DNA from: Chitinophaga pinensis
GTDB lineage: Bacteria > Bacteroidota > Bacteroidia > Chitinophagales > Chitinophagaceae
Assembly: GCA_945876095.1 (NCBI GenBank)
Contig: CAMCMP010000015.1
Coordinates: 26,174-90,173 of the forward strand
Direction: 5' to 3'
DNA length: 64,000 nt
The notes beneath the pieces are model-generated. The model worked only from the letters and a program-made list of their open reading frames with translations, had not been told where the DNA came from and made no database searches. Position numbers and translations under genes: made by a program. Positions 23,898-32,244 of this stretch are shown here, piece after piece (the first letter of the stretch is position 1; each line of letters begins with the position of its first letter).

Positions 23898-24953
23898 ATG
23901 GAAAAGAGAATGATTGTCTTAGATTTCGAAAGAATGAAATATCCTCATACAGGGCTATTTCATTTTTGTCAGAACCTTGGATTTTCATTGCAGGAATCCA
24001 TCGAAACGCGCTCAGAAGAACTAAGCTTTTATCTTCCTGCAAAGGAACGGAATTTTTTTGGAAAAAATGAACGGTATATTATTCAACAACCATGGCATAA
24101 GTTAGTAATGCCTTCCTTAAAGAATTATTCAGTTTGGCATTCCACACATCAGGATTCAGCATATCTCCCCAAAAAATTACCGATAGTTTTAACAATTCAC
24201 GACATCAATCTGCTACATAATATTAATAAAAGCGACCAAAAGAAAAACCAGTTTATTAAAGCCCTTGAACATAAAATAAAGCTGGCCAACCATGTAACAT
24301 TTATCTCTGAATTTACGAAGAATGATGTGCAACGATATATTGATCTTAGCGATAAACCTCATACAGTAATTCATAACGGTTGCAACATAAAGGCAATTGA
24401 ACAATTAACTACACCTGCCCTATCGGTTTCCGCACCATTTTTTTTTACAATTGGCACCATAATGGAGAAAAAAAATTTTCATGTGCTACCAGCTTTACTT
24501 GAGGGAAATGATAAGCACATCATTATCGCAGGTATTACAACAAGCGAATCATATAAACAAATGATTCTAATGAATGCTAAAAATCAAGGTGTGTCTGACA
24601 GGGTTCATTTTACGGGTCCGATAAGCGAAAATGACAAACAATGGTATCTAAAAAATTGCTTGGCATTTGTCTTCCCTTCGCTAACAGAGGGTTTCGGATT
24701 ACCTGTGGTAGAAGCTATGCATTTTGGCGTACCCATCTTTTTATCAAAATATACTTCCCTTCCCGAAATTGGCGGGGAGGTTTGCTACTACTTTGATTCC
24801 TTTAAAAAGATCGATATGCAGCAAACTATTCAGCAAGGATTGCAGCATTATTCTAGTACAAATGCAAAAGAGAAAATACAAAATAGGTCAGCTTTGTTTA
24901 ATTGGAAAAAGGCGGCCATAAAATATCTGGAAATATATAGAAGTTTCTACTAA
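23898..24953 (+). CDS. Family 4 (group 1) glycosyltransferase
   Basis: The 351-residue protein has the retaining GT-B pattern of GT4: IVLTIHDINLL, VTFISEFTKNDV, FFTIGTIMEKKN, VHFTGPISENDKQWYL and the nucleotide-sugar motif FVFPSLTEGFGLPVVEAM, where the EGFGLPVVE acid pair contacts the donor. The start ATG 23898 is in an A-rich leader without a clear ribosome-binding site. It stands alone on the plus strand between two minus-strand genes of the same cluster. Confidence 0.88.
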   Translation: MEKRMIVLDFERMKYPHTGLFHFCQNLGFSLQESIETRSEELSFYLPAKERNFFGKNERYIIQQPWHKLVMPSLKNYSVWHSTHQDSAYLPKKLPIVLTIHDINLLHNINKSDQKKNQFIKALEHKIKLANHVTFISEFTKNDVQRYIDLSDKPHTVIHNGCNIKAIEQLTTPALSVSAPFFFTIGTIMEKKNFHVLPALLEGNDKHIIIAGITTSESYKQMILMNAKNQGVSDRVHFTGPISENDKQWYLKNCLAFVFPSLTEGFGLPVVEAMHFGVPIFLSKYTSLPEIGGEVCYYFDSFKKIDMQQTIQQGLQHYSSTNAKEKIQNRSALFNWKKAAIKYLEIYRSFY

Positions 24954-24964
24954 GGAGTTAATCA

Positions 24965-25939
24965 TCATTTTATCTTAACAAACATTTTAAAACAAAAAAG
25001 AAATTTCCTGATGACAGATCGTTTTTTTGAAGCGAGCAACTGTTCATAATTATTAAAGAATAATACCATCCTTTGAAAATTATTGATCAACGAAAAATTT
25101 TGATAGGTTTTTGCCAGCATTCTCAATACTTCTTTTTCTTTGATACAGTCATCAGGACAGATTTTATAAAAAGCGTTTATCCTTAAACGTATCTTCTTCA
25201 TTTCAAGACGCTTCTTTTCTGCCTTATTTAACTTATTATGCTTTCGGCTTTTGCCGCCCGCTGCCCCAAATATATTGGCGCTGTGTTGCCGGTAGCTAGC
25301 CAATGGTTCGGGTATATATTTCATGCCTCCATAAAAAGTAGCAATATAACATAACCACCAGTCATGCGGAATCACGTCAAGAAAAGGCATTGCATGTTGT
25401 ATCAAAGATTTTTTTATAAGTGTTGCGTGCCCGTATATCCTGCAAAATATTGCCTGCTGTAAACAATTATCAAAATCACGGCAACTAACCCTATCCGATA
25501 TATTTACTCCGATGGGCTGAAGATCCTCATCACATAAAATAGAATCGCAATAAACCAATGGAAAATCACCAATGGCTGCCTTCATTTTTTTTATTTTATC
25601 TGGGTGCCAATAATCGTCCTGATCGCAAAGCGCAATATATTCCCCGCTAGCCAGCGAGCAGCCCTTTTCAAAATTTTTAATATACCCTAGATTCGAAGCA
25701 TTGTTAAATATAGTTATATTGGAATATTGTTGTTGAAACCTTTCCAGTATTTCAATCGTATTGTCTGTACTACAATCATCTACTATAATGATTTCAATAT
25801 TTGGATAAGTTTGCAATACAATAGATTCCATTTGTTGCGTAAGGTATAAACCTCCATTAAAGGTTGCCATAACAATTGAAATAACGGGCGTCAGCGGATC
25901 AGATATACTATTTTCATTATGCGGTTGATCGGTTTTCAT
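24965..25939 (-). CDS. Family 2 glycosyltransferase (rhamnosyltransferase-like)
   Basis: The 324-residue protein has the GT2 core PVISIVMATFNGGLYLTQQMESI, IEIIIVDDCSTDNT and ALCDQDDYWHPDKI, which is the version of the DxD motif common in rhamnosyl/galactosyl transferases such as WbbL-like enzymes. The HDWWLCYIATFYG segment further on also fits these. The C-terminal 80 residues are basic. The gene converges with the GT4 gene (11-bp gap). The sugar is not determined. Confidence 0.86.
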   Translation of the reverse strand: MKTDQPHNENSISDPLTPVISIVMATFNGGLYLTQQMESIVLQTYPNIEIIIVDDCSTDNTIEILERFQQQYSNITIFNNASNLGYIKNFEKGCSLASGEYIALCDQDDYWHPDKIKKMKAAIGDFPLVYCDSILCDEDLQPIGVNISDRVSCRDFDNCLQQAIFCRIYGHATLIKKSLIQHAMPFLDVIPHDWWLCYIATFYGGMKYIPEPLASYRQHSANIFGAAGGKSRKHNKLNKAEKKRLEMKKIRLRINAFYKICPDDCIKEKEVLRMLAKTYQNFSLINNFQRMVLFFNNYEQLLASKKRSVIRKFLFCFKMFVKIK

Positions 25940-26078
25940 GGAATTATAAGAAAATTAATGTCGTTTATTTATTTGCTGATATTAAAGTTGCTTTCACAAG
26001 AAAGTGGAACTGTTTATTTGTAAAAATAAGCATAGTAAATAGATTTAATTTACTTTTTAACTCATAATAAAATACCAC

Positions 26079-26466
26079 ATGCCGCATCCTCTAGTTATTA
26101 ATATTCTATGTACTTATAATGGAGATGCCTTCATAGAAAAATAAAAACTATCAATAGTGGCTTAGACTTACAAAAATATTATCCTAACCATAATCATAAA
26201 AGAAAGTAGTTAACCAAGCTGTATCAAAAGATACTATCTATTTTTAAAAGAACTCAATTGGATCGAACTATTAAAAAACAATCAAATTGAAAAAAAAATC
26301 TACTTTGATTTTTATGATCTCTCTCTACTGAAAGTTAATGGAGATTTTATATGGAAATTATTTTATCTCTCATTTTTAACGAAAAAGACATCTTTAGCTC
26401 TTCTAAAATAAATTACTTCAGTAAGTTGTATGAGATTCTTAAATTATCCAGAGGCGAAAAGGCCTA
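26079..26466 (+). pseudogene. Remnant of a family 2 glycosyltransferase
   Basis: The ATG at 26079 opens MPHPLVINILCTYNGDAFIEK and then meets a stop at 26142. The start matches GT2 N-termini (V.I...CTYNG). Downstream, several frames carry plausible C-terminal pieces (for example DFIWKLFYLSFLTKKTSLA near 26341-26400), broken by frameshifts and stops. It lies in the 534-bp gap between two GT2 genes on the other strand. A large middle part, including the DxD region, is gone. This is a by-eye reconstruction. Confidence 0.45.
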
Positions 26467-26473
26467 ATAAAAT

Positions 26474-27400
26474 TCACCACCCCATCGAATCAAAGCATTT
26501 TTTTACTTTATAATTCTTATAAATAAAAAATTGTTTACCGGTAAGCATTTCCAAAAATTTCATAATTTTTTCCTTTCTAGTCATATTGTTTCTCGAAGGG
26601 TCATAGATAAATTCCCAATCCTGCGCCGCCACTACTTGCTGAATTGCTGCAGGGTGTGAGCCAGTAAACACCTTCAAATAATCATATTGGTGGTAATCGT
26701 ATGCCTCGCCATGGACCGCGTCAAAGTCTTTAATAAAATCATCTGTAGGATGATACCTTTTGCTAAATTCAATATTTTTTGCCTTTTGCGTTTTAGGTGC
26801 CTTGGACCAGCTGTAATGGTAAACAGCAGCTTCTATTTGCTTAACTAAAAGCTTAGTGCCTTTTTCATTAACAAGTTCCGGAGTATGGAATTTTCTAAAA
26901 CCCATTGAATCCTTATAACTTCTAATGGAACGGTCATTTCGAATAATTCTAATTTCACGTTGATGAAACCTACGTGAAGGGCAATAGTGATCGAAATCTC
27001 CAAAAAAATTAATAAATCTCAAAAGAAAACCATCCACTTTTTTGTTGGAAAGATTCTGTTCTAAGTTTTGCAAAATAATTGGATAGTCCTTTTCATGAAT
27101 CACCTCATCTGCCTGTAAATGAAAAAGCCAATCGCTTTCAATGCTTGTATTATCCAATCCAATATTAGCTTGTTGTGCAAACACCTTTCCATCCTTTCTT
27201 AAATTATCATCCCAAATAGTATCTACGATTTTAATTTTGTCATCTCCAATATTTTCAACTGCTTCTCTAGTGCCGTCAGAGCTATCGCCCACCACCACAA
27301 TATATTCATCTACTATCGGTAACAAACTTTTAATAGACTCAATAAAGGGATAGCCAAAAGTCTTGCCATTTCTTACATAGGTAAAAGCGCTAATCTTCAT
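26474..27400 (-). CDS. Family 2 glycosyltransferase
   Basis: The 308-residue protein starts KISAFTYVRNGKTFGYPFIESI, then has VDEYIVVVGDSSDGT and WLFHLQADEVIHEKD, where QADE takes the place of the DxD/DED motif. This resembles the WaaE/KdtX-type subgroup of GT2 enzymes that act without a membrane segment. Downstream residues (YHYSWSKAPKTQKAKNIEF) fit the same subgroup. It is transcribed away from the ABC exporter gene at 27608. Confidence 0.82.
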   Translation of the reverse strand: MKISAFTYVRNGKTFGYPFIESIKSLLPIVDEYIVVVGDSSDGTREAVENIGDDKIKIVDTIWDDNLRKDGKVFAQQANIGLDNTSIESDWLFHLQADEVIHEKDYPIILQNLEQNLSNKKVDGFLLRFINFFGDFDHYCPSRRFHQREIRIIRNDRSIRSYKDSMGFRKFHTPELVNEKGTKLLVKQIEAAVYHYSWSKAPKTQKAKNIEFSKRYHPTDDFIKDFDAVHGEAYDYHQYDYLKVFTGSHPAAIQQVVAAQDWEFIYDPSRNNMTRKEKIMKFLEMLTGKQFFIYKNYKVKKCFDSMGW

Positions 27401-27607
27401 TTTTTATAATATAAACATCAAAGTACCGAAATTATTCTTATATAATAAAAGGAAAGCTTATGCTGAGTAGTTCTATAAAAATATTTTGTAAAAAAATACG
27501 ATTCCAAAATTATGATCACAGGTAAACATATAAGTATCAACTTGGAAAAACTTTTGCGATATTTGCTTTAATAATAAACCTGGAAATAATTTATCCCCTT
27601 TTATACA

Positions 27608-29431
27608 ATGAAAATTTTATTCAAATACTTACAACCCTATAAATGGCTAGTTATTCTTACACTTGGACTAGCTGCGATTAACATTGGATTTTCACTTTTA
27701 GACCCTATTTTGCTAGGTAAAATGGTCAATCTTGCCAATGAACAGCAATCAGTTTCGACAGGCAAATTCAACTGGTCAGTATTTTTCTGGAACTATGAAT
27801 GGATTACTAAAAAGGGAAGTCCCTATTTACACATAGGCGTATTTTATATTTTGCTGTTCTCTATATCTGTTGCAATGGTAAGCCGTATTGCAAAAAACTT
27901 TCAGGATTATTTTTTAAACGTAATCATCCAAAAATTTGGAGCAAAAGTTTTTACTGACGGTCTTCAACATGCAATGAAACTTCCTTATCAACAATTTGAA
28001 GACCAACGTAGTGGCGAAACCTTATCGATTTTAACAAAAGTTAGAACTGATGTAGAAAAATTCATGATCGGCTTTATAAATGTTCTTTTTGGAATATTAG
28101 TGGGAGTTGTATTCGTTTTTGTATATGCGGCTATGTTTATTAACTGGCGGATTCCAATAGCCTATTTAATTGGTATAGTTTCTTTAACCTTTATAACCAA
28201 TCTACTTAGTAAAAAAGTAAAGAGCATTCAGAAAAATATTGTAGGTCAAACTACTGCACTTGCTGGTTCAACTACTGAATCACTTAGAAATATTGAACTG
28301 GTTAAAAGTCTCGGACTTACTAAACAAGAAGTTGCACGACTTAATAAAAATACCTATAAAATATTAGGACTTGAATTAACCAAAGTAAAGCGCATAAGGA
28401 GTATTAGTTTTATACAAGGTACTATGGTGAATACCCTAAGACAGGTAATCCTATTTATTTTAATGTGGTTAATTTTTCACAACCAAATGGATGCAGGGCA
28501 ATTGGTAACGATGCAAGTTTTTTCATTCTTCATTTTTGGTCCTTTGCAGGAAATAGGAAATATTTTACTTTCTTACCGGGAAGCAGAAGCTTCCCTCAAT
28601 AACTTTAATAACTTAATGACGAAGGCGCCTGAAACTGAGCCTGCCAACCCTGCACACCTGGGAAATATAGAAACGCTTTCTTTTGACCGTGTTTCTTTTC
28701 AGCATCAAACTGCCTCTCACAAGGCAATTGAAAATATCAGTTTTGATGTGAAAGTAGGAGAAACTATTGCCTTTGTTGGTCCATCAGGTAGTGGAAAATC
28801 TACTTTAATGAAACTTTTAGTTGGGCTCTATCGTCCACAAGAAGGAAATATTTTCTATAACAAATTAGACGAAAACACGATTCATTTTGACGACTTAAGA
28901 AAACAAATTGGATTTGTAACTCAAGACACCAATTTATTTAGTGGCACTATAAAAGAAAACTTATTATTTGTAAATCCGTCTGCAACAGATGAAATACTAA
29001 AGGAAGTATTACAAAAAGCAAGTTGCTCAAACTTGATTTCCCGAGCGGAAAAAGGATTAGAAACTTTAATTGGTGAAGGAGGTCTTAAATTAAGCGGAGG
29101 AGAAAAACAACGGCTTTCTATTGCACGTGCCTTACTAAGAAAGCCACATCTTTTAATATTCGACGAAGCTACTTCTGCACTTGACTCGATCACAGAAGAA
29201 GAAATCACTAATACTATCAAAGATATTTCGAGTGCCAAAGAACAAATTTCAATTTTAATAGCCCATCGATTAAGTACCATCATGCATGCAGACAGGATAT
29301 ATGTATTAGAAAAAGGGGAGGTAGTGGAAACAGGAACTCATGAAAAATTGATAGAAGAAAAAGGCTTATACTTTGCCATGTGGCGTCAACAGATTGGAGA
29401 AAGAAAAAAAGTTTCTGAAAAAATAGTTTAG
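27608..29431 (+). CDS. ABC transporter, fused membrane and ATPase domains (MsbA-like exporter)
   Basis: The 607-residue half-transporter has an N-terminal type I exporter membrane domain (about 1-330, six hydrophobic segments) and a C-terminal ATPase with GPSGSGKST (Walker A), the signature LSGGEKQRLSIARALL, Walker B HLLIFDEATSALD and the switch AHRLST. It would work as a homodimer. Beside a glycosyltransferase cluster it may flip a lipid-linked glycan or lipid A, but drug or peptide export cannot be excluded. A TTG-rich leader precedes the ATG at 27608. Confidence 0.9.
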   Translation: MKILFKYLQPYKWLVILTLGLAAINIGFSLLDPILLGKMVNLANEQQSVSTGKFNWSVFFWNYEWITKKGSPYLHIGVFYILLFSISVAMVSRIAKNFQDYFLNVIIQKFGAKVFTDGLQHAMKLPYQQFEDQRSGETLSILTKVRTDVEKFMIGFINVLFGILVGVVFVFVYAAMFINWRIPIAYLIGIVSLTFITNLLSKKVKSIQKNIVGQTTALAGSTTESLRNIELVKSLGLTKQEVARLNKNTYKILGLELTKVKRIRSISFIQGTMVNTLRQVILFILMWLIFHNQMDAGQLVTMQVFSFFIFGPLQEIGNILLSYREAEASLNNFNNLMTKAPETEPANPAHLGNIETLSFDRVSFQHQTASHKAIENISFDVKVGETIAFVGPSGSGKSTLMKLLVGLYRPQEGNIFYNKLDENTIHFDDLRKQIGFVTQDTNLFSGTIKENLLFVNPSATDEILKEVLQKASCSNLISRAEKGLETLIGEGGLKLSGGEKQRLSIARALLRKPHLLIFDEATSALDSITEEEITNTIKDISSAKEQISILIAHRLSTIMHADRIYVLEKGEVVETGTHEKLIEEKGLYFAMWRQQIGERKKVSEKIV

Positions 29432-29524
29432 CAGTATCATCAAAGATCAGATCAATTAAATCAACTATTTCTCATTGCTAAGTTTAATAAAAAATTTCTT
29501 TTCTTTTGATTACCTTTACAACGA

Positions 29525-29968
29525 ATGGATCATAATATTCCGAAACCCAGTTATCTCATAAGCATATTCACCTCTAAATGCCCTAGATGTAGACGTGGCA
29601 ATATGTTCAACCAACCCAATCCATACAAAAAAGTTAAACTTTCTCATATTTTCGAAATGCCCGATAACTGTCCAGAGTGCGGACAAAAATATGAATTAGA
29701 AAATGGCTTTTGGTATGGCACAGGCTATGTAAGTTATGCCCTGGCAGTAGCCATTTCGGTCACTACATTTGTAGCATGGCTGGTATTAATTGGTGTATCA
29801 ACAGAAGATAATAGGGTATTTTATTGGCTAGGTTTTAACGGCGTATTGCTTGTATTATTGCAACCTTGGATGATGAGACTTAGCAGGGTAATCTACCTTT
29901 ATTTCTTTGTGAGTTACGACGAAAATTATAAGAAAACCAATCCGGTGGAATTTGACCACAAACAATAA
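29525..29968 (+). CDS. DUF983 membrane protein
   Basis: The 147-residue protein has the DUF983 arrangement: an N-terminal zinc-knuckle pair (CPRCRRGNMF and CPECGQKYELENGFWYGTGYVSYAL), followed by two transmembrane segments (about 75-98 and 102-122). The GFWYGTGY sequence is a family hallmark in Bacteroidota. Function is unknown. It converges with the DUF2721 gene, and an array of short repeats fills the gap. A TACCTTTA element at about 29511 may be its -7 box. Confidence 0.82.
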   Translation: MDHNIPKPSYLISIFTSKCPRCRRGNMFNQPNPYKKVKLSHIFEMPDNCPECGQKYELENGFWYGTGYVSYALAVAISVTTFVAWLVLIGVSTEDNRVFYWLGFNGVLLVLLQPWMMRLSRVIYLYFFVSYDENYKKTNPVEFDHKQ

Positions 29969-29971
29969 ACT

Positions 29972-30078
29972 GGTGAATGGTGAATGGGCAATGGTGAATG
30001 GGCAAAATGCGAGGATTTTTATACATCAACAATTCACCATTCACCATTCACCATTCACCACTCACCATTCACCATTCG
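29972..30078. repeat. 7-bp tandem repeats in inverted arrangement
   Basis: Between the two convergent genes, three GGTGAAT-type units (29972-30002) face six ATTCACC units (30032-30073, one with ACTCACC). The two arrays are complementary and can fold into a long hairpin around about 28 bases. It may act as a bidirectional terminator. Unit number is likely to vary between strains by slippage. Confidence 0.7.
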
Positions 30079-30519
30079 CTATCCATCTGCCTTAAAAATA
30101 TCTTTAAAAATATTCCCTGCTGATAATTCTTCAATGTCACTCAGCTGAAGTTCTAGCGCTTTGGTACTTTTATTAATTTCTATTAGTGATAAAACAATAG
30201 ATAAAAATAAAAAAAACAGACTAAAAGCAAATATCCAATGTGCCATTACCATCCAGTTTCGGAAAATGAAATACATACACAATACGCAGCACAAAAAACT
30301 CAAAACGCTAAAGCTCTGCATATAGCGTATTAAGTTAAGTCGAGTTCGAATACTTTTAATTTGGTTGAGGACATTTTTTTCCTTTTCTCCACGATTGTAC
30401 TCAATATATAATTTTCTTACCAAGGCAGCAAGTGATAAAAAACGATTGGTATAAGCCAGCATCAACAAAGTAATAGCAGGAAAAAGTAAGGCGGGTGTAT
30501 TAATTGATATTTCTAACAT
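30079..30519 (-). CDS. DUF2721 membrane protein
   Basis: The 146-residue protein begins with the family hallmark ISINTPALLFPAITLLMLAYTNRFL, a first membrane segment, then a basic cytosolic stretch (KLYIEYNRGEKEKNVLNQI) and two more membrane segments (about 65-85 and 90-112). DUF2721 proteins are widespread in Bacteroidota and uncharacterised. The stop codon abuts the repeat array on the left. Confidence 0.8.
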   Translation of the reverse strand: MLEISINTPALLFPAITLLMLAYTNRFLSLAALVRKLYIEYNRGEKEKNVLNQIKSIRTRLNLIRYMQSFSVLSFLCCVLCMYFIFRNWMVMAHWIFAFSLFFLFLSIVLSLIEINKSTKALELQLSDIEELSAGNIFKDIFKADG

Positions 30520-30562
30520 TTCTTAAAATTACAAACAAATGGAAGAAAATATAATTTTCTCT

Positions 30563-31501
30563 TTATAATTTAACAGGAGTTCTTACTGGGTGTTTATTCT
30601 TTTTAGCGATATATTTCCCATATCCATATCCTAATGCAAATCCCAATGGGAAATCAGAAGCCCAATGTACCCCATTATTAACCATTGAAAAACTTAATAG
30701 ACCTGCAATAGTATAACCCACCGGCTTTATCCAGCGCTTTCTAGGATAATTTTCGGACAAAATGGTTACCGCACTAACAAAAGTCGCCAAATGACCGGAT
30801 GGATAAGCATCATATTTGGGCTTATTATTTTGAAAATCATTCAGTGAAGGAAATGGTCGCCAGCGACCACCCGTTACTGTTGCATCCGAAGGATTTTCTC
30901 TTCCAGTACTATATTTAATTAGCTGCGTTTTTACACCTAGCGCCAAAAATGATTGCATTAGTTGACTAGCTGTTTGCAATGCTCTAGTATCATTTTTAAT
31001 TTTTCCAGCAATTAAAAAACCTGCCGCCATATAAACTACCGAAGACCCCTGTCCAAAATTATAAAAAGCTGTATTAATATTTTTAGGCCATTTCATTAAA
31101 TTAGTTTTTTTACCAAATAAATTGAGCTGTATCAAAGGCGCATTCGACTCACCTGCCTCAATGCCATGATTACTTGCAAAAGTCTGTACCCCATTGGTAA
31201 TTCGCTGATCAAATGCTAATAATAACCCTGTAGATGCCGCTACAATAGCCAACTTAGGTAAGTTTTCTTTTTTGAAAGACTGTCTAACATAACCAACGGC
31301 ATCCAAAGGAATATGAGTTAGAAAAGAAAAAGTTGAAGGCTTATAACAAGTAAACGAATCGCTATTCCTTTCTAAATAAAATGGTGACTTTGATAGAGAG
31401 TAAATAGTGTTTCGAGGTGAAGGTATTGTATCAATTAAATTTTTAGCTCCAACAAAAATTGGAAACAAAATCAATAGTAAAACGATACTTTTTATTTTCA
31501 T
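30563..31501 (-). CDS. PAP2-family phosphatase, divergent
   Basis: The 312-residue protein has the three PAP2 phosphatase motifs: KYSTGREN (motif 1, with P following), YPSGHLATFVSA (motif 2, PSGH) and HWASDFPLGFALG (motif 3). An N-terminal signal (KIKSIVLLLILFPIFVGA) points to export to the envelope. PAP2 enzymes remove phosphate from lipid carriers such as undecaprenyl pyrophosphate or phosphatidic acid. Its start overlaps the stop of a second PAP2 gene by 4 bp, so the two are made together. Confidence 0.88.
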   Translation of the reverse strand: MKIKSIVLLLILFPIFVGAKNLIDTIPSPRNTIYSLSKSPFYLERNSDSFTCYKPSTFSFLTHIPLDAVGYVRQSFKKENLPKLAIVAASTGLLLAFDQRITNGVQTFASNHGIEAGESNAPLIQLNLFGKKTNLMKWPKNINTAFYNFGQGSSVVYMAAGFLIAGKIKNDTRALQTASQLMQSFLALGVKTQLIKYSTGRENPSDATVTGGRWRPFPSLNDFQNNKPKYDAYPSGHLATFVSAVTILSENYPRKRWIKPVGYTIAGLLSFSMVNNGVHWASDFPLGFALGYGYGKYIAKKNKHPVRTPVKL

Positions 31502-32127
31502 AACAAAGAAGGACTCTGTTTTTTATTTTGTTTATTTTTTTTATCCATCCACTTTTCCACTTTGTAGGAAAGCCAAGCACTTCCTGCACCTACTAATGCT
31601 CCTACCAACACATCTGAAGGATAATGAACTCCTTGATACATTCTTGCATAGCCTACAGTAGCAGCATATAAATAGGAAGGAGCTATCACATACCATTTAG
31701 GAAAAAGCAAACTCAAAGAGGTAGCAGTACAAAAAGCGGCAGAAGTATGTCCAGAAGGAAAGGAATAACTGCCTCCCACATCACGCTTAACTATATATGG
31801 ATAAGTTACATAAGGCCTATCCCTTTTAATAATACGCTTCATTGATTGTGTAACTATACTCGAAACTACGAAGCCTCCAATCATGTAGGCAGCATTTTTT
31901 TGCAATTGCTTATCATGCCTTATAACACCTGCAGTTAACAAACTTGCTGGGGCTACAATATTAAAAATAGTAACACTTTGCGCTGTAGCCTTTAAAAAAT
32001 TATTTTTAAAAGTTGTTTCAGATTGATTAATAGGTTGTAAAATATTGATATCCACATTTTGCCCATTTCCATAAAAATGAAAACACAAGATTATAAAGAA
32101 AAGGATAAGTATTTTTTTAAAACCCAT
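31498..32127 (-). CDS. PAP2-family phosphatase
   Basis: I place the start at ATG 32127, which opens with MGFKKILILFFIILCFHFYG, a signal peptide; the longer frame begins at a TTG (32157) and adds ten residues ahead of it. PAP2 motifs are complete: KRIIKRDRP, YSFPSGHTSAA and MYQGVHYPSDVLVGA. Length (209 residues) is normal. It precedes the divergent PAP2 gene with a 4-bp overlap, suggesting two related lipid phosphatases under one promoter. Confidence 0.9.
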   Translation of the reverse strand: MGFKKILILFFIILCFHFYGNGQNVDINILQPINQSETTFKNNFLKATAQSVTIFNIVAPASLLTAGVIRHDKQLQKNAAYMIGGFVVSSIVTQSMKRIIKRDRPYVTYPYIVKRDVGGSYSFPSGHTSAAFCTATSLSLLFPKWYVIAPSYLYAATVGYARMYQGVHYPSDVLVGALVGAGSAWLSYKVEKWMDKKNKQNKKQSPSLL

Positions 32128-32244
32128 TGTTATTTGATTGATAAATAATGATTGCAAGGTAACTTTTTAAATTAGTAAAAATTAATTTGTAGGGACAATT
32201 GATTCATAACACTTAAAAAATAAAACCTTCATAGCAACTATTTT

